DNA of 18,383 bases from an uncultured Allomuricauda sp. (lineage in GTDB: Bacteria; Bacteroidota; Bacteroidia; Flavobacteriales; Flavobacteriaceae): contig CALDPL010000021.1 of assembly GCA_937911965.1 (NCBI GenBank), forward strand, positions 1 to 18,383. The letters are read 5' to 3'. Made by a program: the position numbers and the translations under genes. The notes beneath the pieces are model-generated. The model saw only the letters and a list, made by a program, of their open reading frames with translations, did not search any database and was not told the origin of the DNA. This document shows positions 17,451 to 18,383 of the stretch, in pieces; the stretch's first letter is position 1, and each line of letters begins with the position of its first letter.

Positions 17451-17465
17451 GTAAGAAAATCTTAC
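17451..17465 (+). promoter_or_regulatory. Small hairpin just before the IS1380 transposase start
   Basis: GTAAGA (17451-17456), AAA loop, TCTTAC (17460-17465), ending 4 nt before the ATG at 17470. In mRNA it would cover the ribosome-binding region and could damp translation of the transposase, which is a common way to limit transposition. The stem is only 6 bp and mostly A-U, so the effect may be small. Confidence 0.3.
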
Positions 17466-17469
17466 TCAC

Positions 17470-18383
17470 ATGTCTGACGTATCTATTGAGTTTACGGACA
17501 AGGAAATTACTGCCCACGGGGGAATTGTTTTACTTCAAAAGATGATGGACAAAATGTCATTTATTGACTTTTTAAGCCAAACATCCCTCCCACAACCAAA
17601 ATCCAATCGGGGTTATGATCCAGTCCAGATCGTCCTTCAATTTATCATTTCTATTTGGTGCGGAGCTAGCAGGTATGAGCATCTTGAGGTCACCCGATAT
17701 GACGGTGTACTACAAAAACTTTTTGGATGGAAGCGTATGGCTGGCCATAGAGCCTTCGTACGCTTTTTTGAAAAGTTCAATATGGAGACCAATAGTGTTG
17801 TATTTCCTCAGATTTATCAATGGTTCTTCAACAATCTTCATTTCGACAATTTCACTTTAGATTTAGATTCATCCGTCATCACGAGATATGGGAGCCAACA
17901 GGGTGCAGCTGTAGGTTATAATGCCCAGAAAAAGGGAAGGAAATCGCATCATCCCTTAATGGCTTTCGTAGCGGATGTGAATATGGTGGCCAACTTTTGG
18001 TTGCGCAGCGGTAATGCGCATACGGGCAACAATTTTGAAGCCTTTCTGATGCAGACCTTGGCCAACCTCAAGAATAAAAGAATTGGACTACTGCGGGCGG
18101 ATAGTGGATTTTATTCAAAAAAAGTATTCGAAATGCTGGAAAGGCAACCAGAGCCCATATCCTACATTTTGGCCTGTCCTATGTATGTAACTATCCAGAG
18201 GCATATTCACAACCAGAAAACATGGATGGAGCTCGACGAAGGCATAGAGATTTGCGATAGTTCATATCAATCATCGACTTGGGGTTCTCCTCGGAGATTG
18301 GTTATAGTCAGACAAAAGATCAAAGAACGTCCCAAGGCGGGAGGTAAGATTTTAAGCCTCTTTGAGGACGATGAAATAATCAG
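17470..18383 (+). CDS. IS1380-family transposase, partial (C-terminus beyond window)
   Basis: Read by translation from the ATG at 17470-17472. The frame is open for 304 codons and runs off the window, against roughly 430 residues for the family. An N-terminal domain (about 1-120, FTDKEITAHGGIVLLQKMMD, then DPVQIVLQFIISIWCGASRYEHLE) is followed by the DDE domain. D133 lies in LDLDSSVITRYG, then comes the family motif GYNAQKKGRKSHHPLMAF (149-166), and D211 lies in RADSGFY. The third catalytic acid should lie beyond the edge. No frameshift is seen. It is in the same direction as the IS4 transposase upstream, so this side of the locus has collected at least two unrelated insertion sequences. Confidence 0.92.
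   Translation, partial: MSDVSIEFTDKEITAHGGIVLLQKMMDKMSFIDFLSQTSLPQPKSNRGYDPVQIVLQFIISIWCGASRYEHLEVTRYDGVLQKLFGWKRMAGHRAFVRFFEKFNMETNSVVFPQIYQWFFNNLHFDNFTLDLDSSVITRYGSQQGAAVGYNAQKKGRKSHHPLMAFVADVNMVANFWLRSGNAHTGNNFEAFLMQTLANLKNKRIGLLRADSGFYSKKVFEMLERQPEPISYILACPMYVTIQRHIHNQKTWMELDEGIEICDSSYQSSTWGSPRRLVIVRQKIKERPKAGGKILSLFEDDEII

Larger units (their letters stand above)
16993..17469. other. Gap between the two transposase genes
   Basis: This 477-nt A/T-rich stretch holds no supported gene. Short open frames on both strands have no family features. It contains the right end of the IS4 element, the left end of the IS1380 element (not located exactly), and two small palindromes listed separately. 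Confidence 0.5.

Noticed and set aside
1..18383. CRISPR array, tRNA, rRNA or phage genes
   Set aside because: No regularly spaced repeats, tRNA-like cloverleaf, rRNA sequence or phage structural genes were seen on either strand.

Overview
The window looks like a Flavobacteriia/Bacteroidota chromosome, probably Flavobacteriaceae. The evidence is a SusC/SusD outer-membrane pair, an ECF sigma / FecR pair placed just upstream of a SusC that carries an STN signalling domain, frequent exported lipoproteins, and few recognisable Shine-Dalgarno sequences. The genus cannot be fixed from the sequence alone.

Layout, given in the direction of transcription (minus strand, high to low coordinates). ECF sigma factor (15225-14581) and FecR-like anti-sigma factor (14469-13399) are followed by a 138-nt gap holding a perfect 11-bp hairpin. 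Next come SusC (13260-9920, broken by a one-base frameshift near 10898) and SusD (9909-8503). Six co-oriented genes follow: an exported M19 dipeptidase-like protein (8349-7207), a secreted seven-repeat FG-GAP/VCBS propeller protein (6929-5805), an amidohydrolase lipoprotein with an extra N-terminal domain (5771-3729), a RidA-family protein (3728-3249), an exported UlaG-like metallo-beta-lactamase-fold hydrolase (3239-2277) and a DASS/SLC13 sodium-coupled anion transporter (2273-810). The last five are tightly packed, with gaps of 33, 0, 9 and 3 nt, and look like one transcription unit. After a 399-nt gap a second ECF sigma factor (410 to the left edge) starts what is probably another unit.

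The right end is an accessory boundary. It holds a decayed PIN-domain fragment on the minus strand (about 15640-15376), a complete IS4-family transposase on the plus strand (15775-16992), and the first 304 codons of an IS1380-family transposase on the plus strand (17470 to the edge).

Inference on function: this is a SusCD uptake locus with no glycoside hydrolase, polysaccharide lyase or sulfatase in view. Its enzymes are of amide, peptide, lactone or imine chemistry (M19-like, amidohydrolase, MBL fold, RidA), and it ends in a dicarboxylate/sulfate-type importer. The simplest model is import of a non-glycan, amino-acid- or amide-like compound across the outer membrane, hydrolysis by exported enzymes, and sodium-coupled uptake of an anionic product. 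The sigma/FecR/STN-SusC chain would sense the substrate. The SusC frameshift means the locus in this assembly may be inactive, or may hold a base error.
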